A stretch of 14,452 bases of DNA. Origin: JARKQH01 sp964631605. GTDB taxonomy: Bacteria; Verrucomicrobiota; Verrucomicrobiia; Limisphaerales; UBA8199. Under the pieces are notes generated by a model. It worked only from the letters and a program-made list of their open reading frames with translations. It had not been told where the DNA came from and did no database searches. How positions within the stretch are numbered: position 1 is the first letter of the stretch; each line of letters opens with the position of its first letter. The stretch spans positions 1-14,452 of the forward strand of contig CAZVYG010000107.1 of NCBI GenBank assembly GCA_964631605.1, in the 5' to 3' direction. Shown one piece after another: positions 13,835-14,452 of the stretch. The translations under genes were made by a program, and so were the position numbers.

Positions 13835-14452
13835 TCACCGCACCTGGAATGAATACAATTGCCCGCCAGGTTCGATTACGAACGACAACTTGGCGGGCTT
13901 GCCTCGGGTCAGCTCCGAGTAGCTCGCGCCGAACCGCAGCCGGTGTTCCAGCGCATCACCCCTTGCCTGGGTTTGCCCCAACACGCTCCCGTCGGCGCTC
14001 AGAACCTTCACGGTCAGCGGGCCGACAGCATTTAGATAGAGGTCGTTTCCCGCGGTGATGAACGGTTTGGTGGTAAAGCTTCCTCCCGTGACCGACACAA
14101 ATCCGTCAGGGCGAAGACGCGCGCGGAAGATGCCGCCCCCCATGAGTCGCTTTGGCCGAGGCGCATTCTTTCCCCACGAGGACGCGCTGTAGTAGTAGAT
14201 CAACTCCCGCCCGATTCGGAGCGGGCCCTGGCTGAACTCGCTGATATAACCGCCATCATTGCGGCCTTCGTTGCCGCCCTCCAGCCCGTTGGGCAGAAAC
14301 ACTTCCGGCACACCCCAGGCGTTGGTAAAGGGCACCTTGGCCCAGTTCAGGCCGTCGCGACTGACCACCAGTTTCAGAAAAGCGCATCCCTCCGCCGAGT
14401 GGGGATAGTTGCCGCTGCCATGCCAGACCTTCAGGCCGCCCAGCCAGAGCGA
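13835..14452 (-). CDS. C-terminal part of a secreted glycoside hydrolase-like (beta-propeller) protein, 5' truncated by the window
   Basis: The last 206 residues of a longer protein. The frame is open to the right edge, and a GTG at 14368 is internal, because the preceding codons (LWLGGLKVWHGSGNYPHS, then KLVVSRDGLNW) continue the same fold. The text resembles verrucomicrobial and planctomycete proteins with a five-bladed propeller of the GH43/sialidase superfamily type: an SRDGLNW blade motif, LPNG..GG, ELIYYYSASSWG, then FRARLRPDGFVSV. It then passes into a C-terminal beta-sandwich (TKPFITAGNDLYLNA, TVKVLSADGSVLG, LSFVIEPGGQLYSFQVR). The pattern '.LR.DGFvS......G...TKP......L.lN...G...V...d' is a recurring tail in those families. 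Active-site residues, if any, lie outside the window, so the substrate cannot be named. It probably acts on extracellular or periplasmic polysaccharide. Confidence 0.72.
   Translation of the reverse strand, partial: SLWLGGLKVWHGSGNYPHSAEGCAFLKLVVSRDGLNWAKVPFTNAWGVPEVFLPNGLEGGNEGRNDGGYISEFSQGPLRIGRELIYYYSASSWGKNAPRPKRLMGGGIFRARLRPDGFVSVTGGSFTTKPFITAGNDLYLNAVGPLTVKVLSADGSVLGQTQARGDALEHRLRFGASYSELTRGKPAKLSFVIEPGGQLYSFQVR

Noticed and set aside
13276..14058. 260-codon plus-strand frame spanning the upstream end of the giant gene, the gap and the partial gene
   Set aside because: It crosses two supported minus-strand genes and their intergenic region with Arg/Pro/Ser-rich, motif-free sequence.

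Overview
The window looks like chromosomal DNA from a GC-rich, Gram-negative member of the Verrucomicrobiota, probably near the Pedosphaera/Limisphaerales group. This assignment is an inference from protein style. There is a 2001-residue autotransporter-associated beta-strand repeat protein, a PA14/Ig-like secreted protein, and a DUF11 lipoprotein whose C-terminal repeat closely resembles chlamydial OmcB. Two proteins also end in the short 'RFF/RFY' domain typical of this phylum. No rRNA, tRNA, CRISPR array, insertion sequence or phage gene was seen.

Layout. At the left edge, on the plus strand, is the 3' part of an iron-sulfur flavoprotein of the glutamate synthase small subunit/NfnB family (2-1345). 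It runs convergently into a block of genes that are all on the minus strand. In the order they would be transcribed (right to left) these are: the C-terminal part of a probable secreted glycoside hydrolase-like protein (13835-14452, cut by the right edge); the giant beta-helix repeat protein (7599-13604); the PA14/Ig protein (4513-7305); the OmcB-like DUF11 lipoprotein (2569-4164); a lipoprotein with a Cys-His-Asp arrangement (1847-2407); and a small secreted protein (1359-1622).

The complete minus-strand genes all encode exported proteins: three with signal peptidase I-type signals and two with lipoboxes. Gaps between them are 161-348 bases, most of them containing GC-rich hairpins without U-tracts, so the genes are probably transcribed separately rather than as one operon. 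None has a clear Shine-Dalgarno sequence. Starts were therefore chosen from signal peptides.

The block reads as a cell-envelope and surface set: a cysteine-bearing envelope lipoprotein, a probable surface lipoprotein enzyme or structural relative, and two large extracellular beta-rich proteins that may bind carbohydrate or act as adhesins. Nothing shows that the genes form one functional system. The clearest points of interest are the OmcB resemblance, the near-regular 510-residue modules and 20-residue repeats of the giant protein, its lack of a translocator barrel, tandem bulged hairpins at 4403-4491, and a disrupted conserved motif in the flavoprotein.
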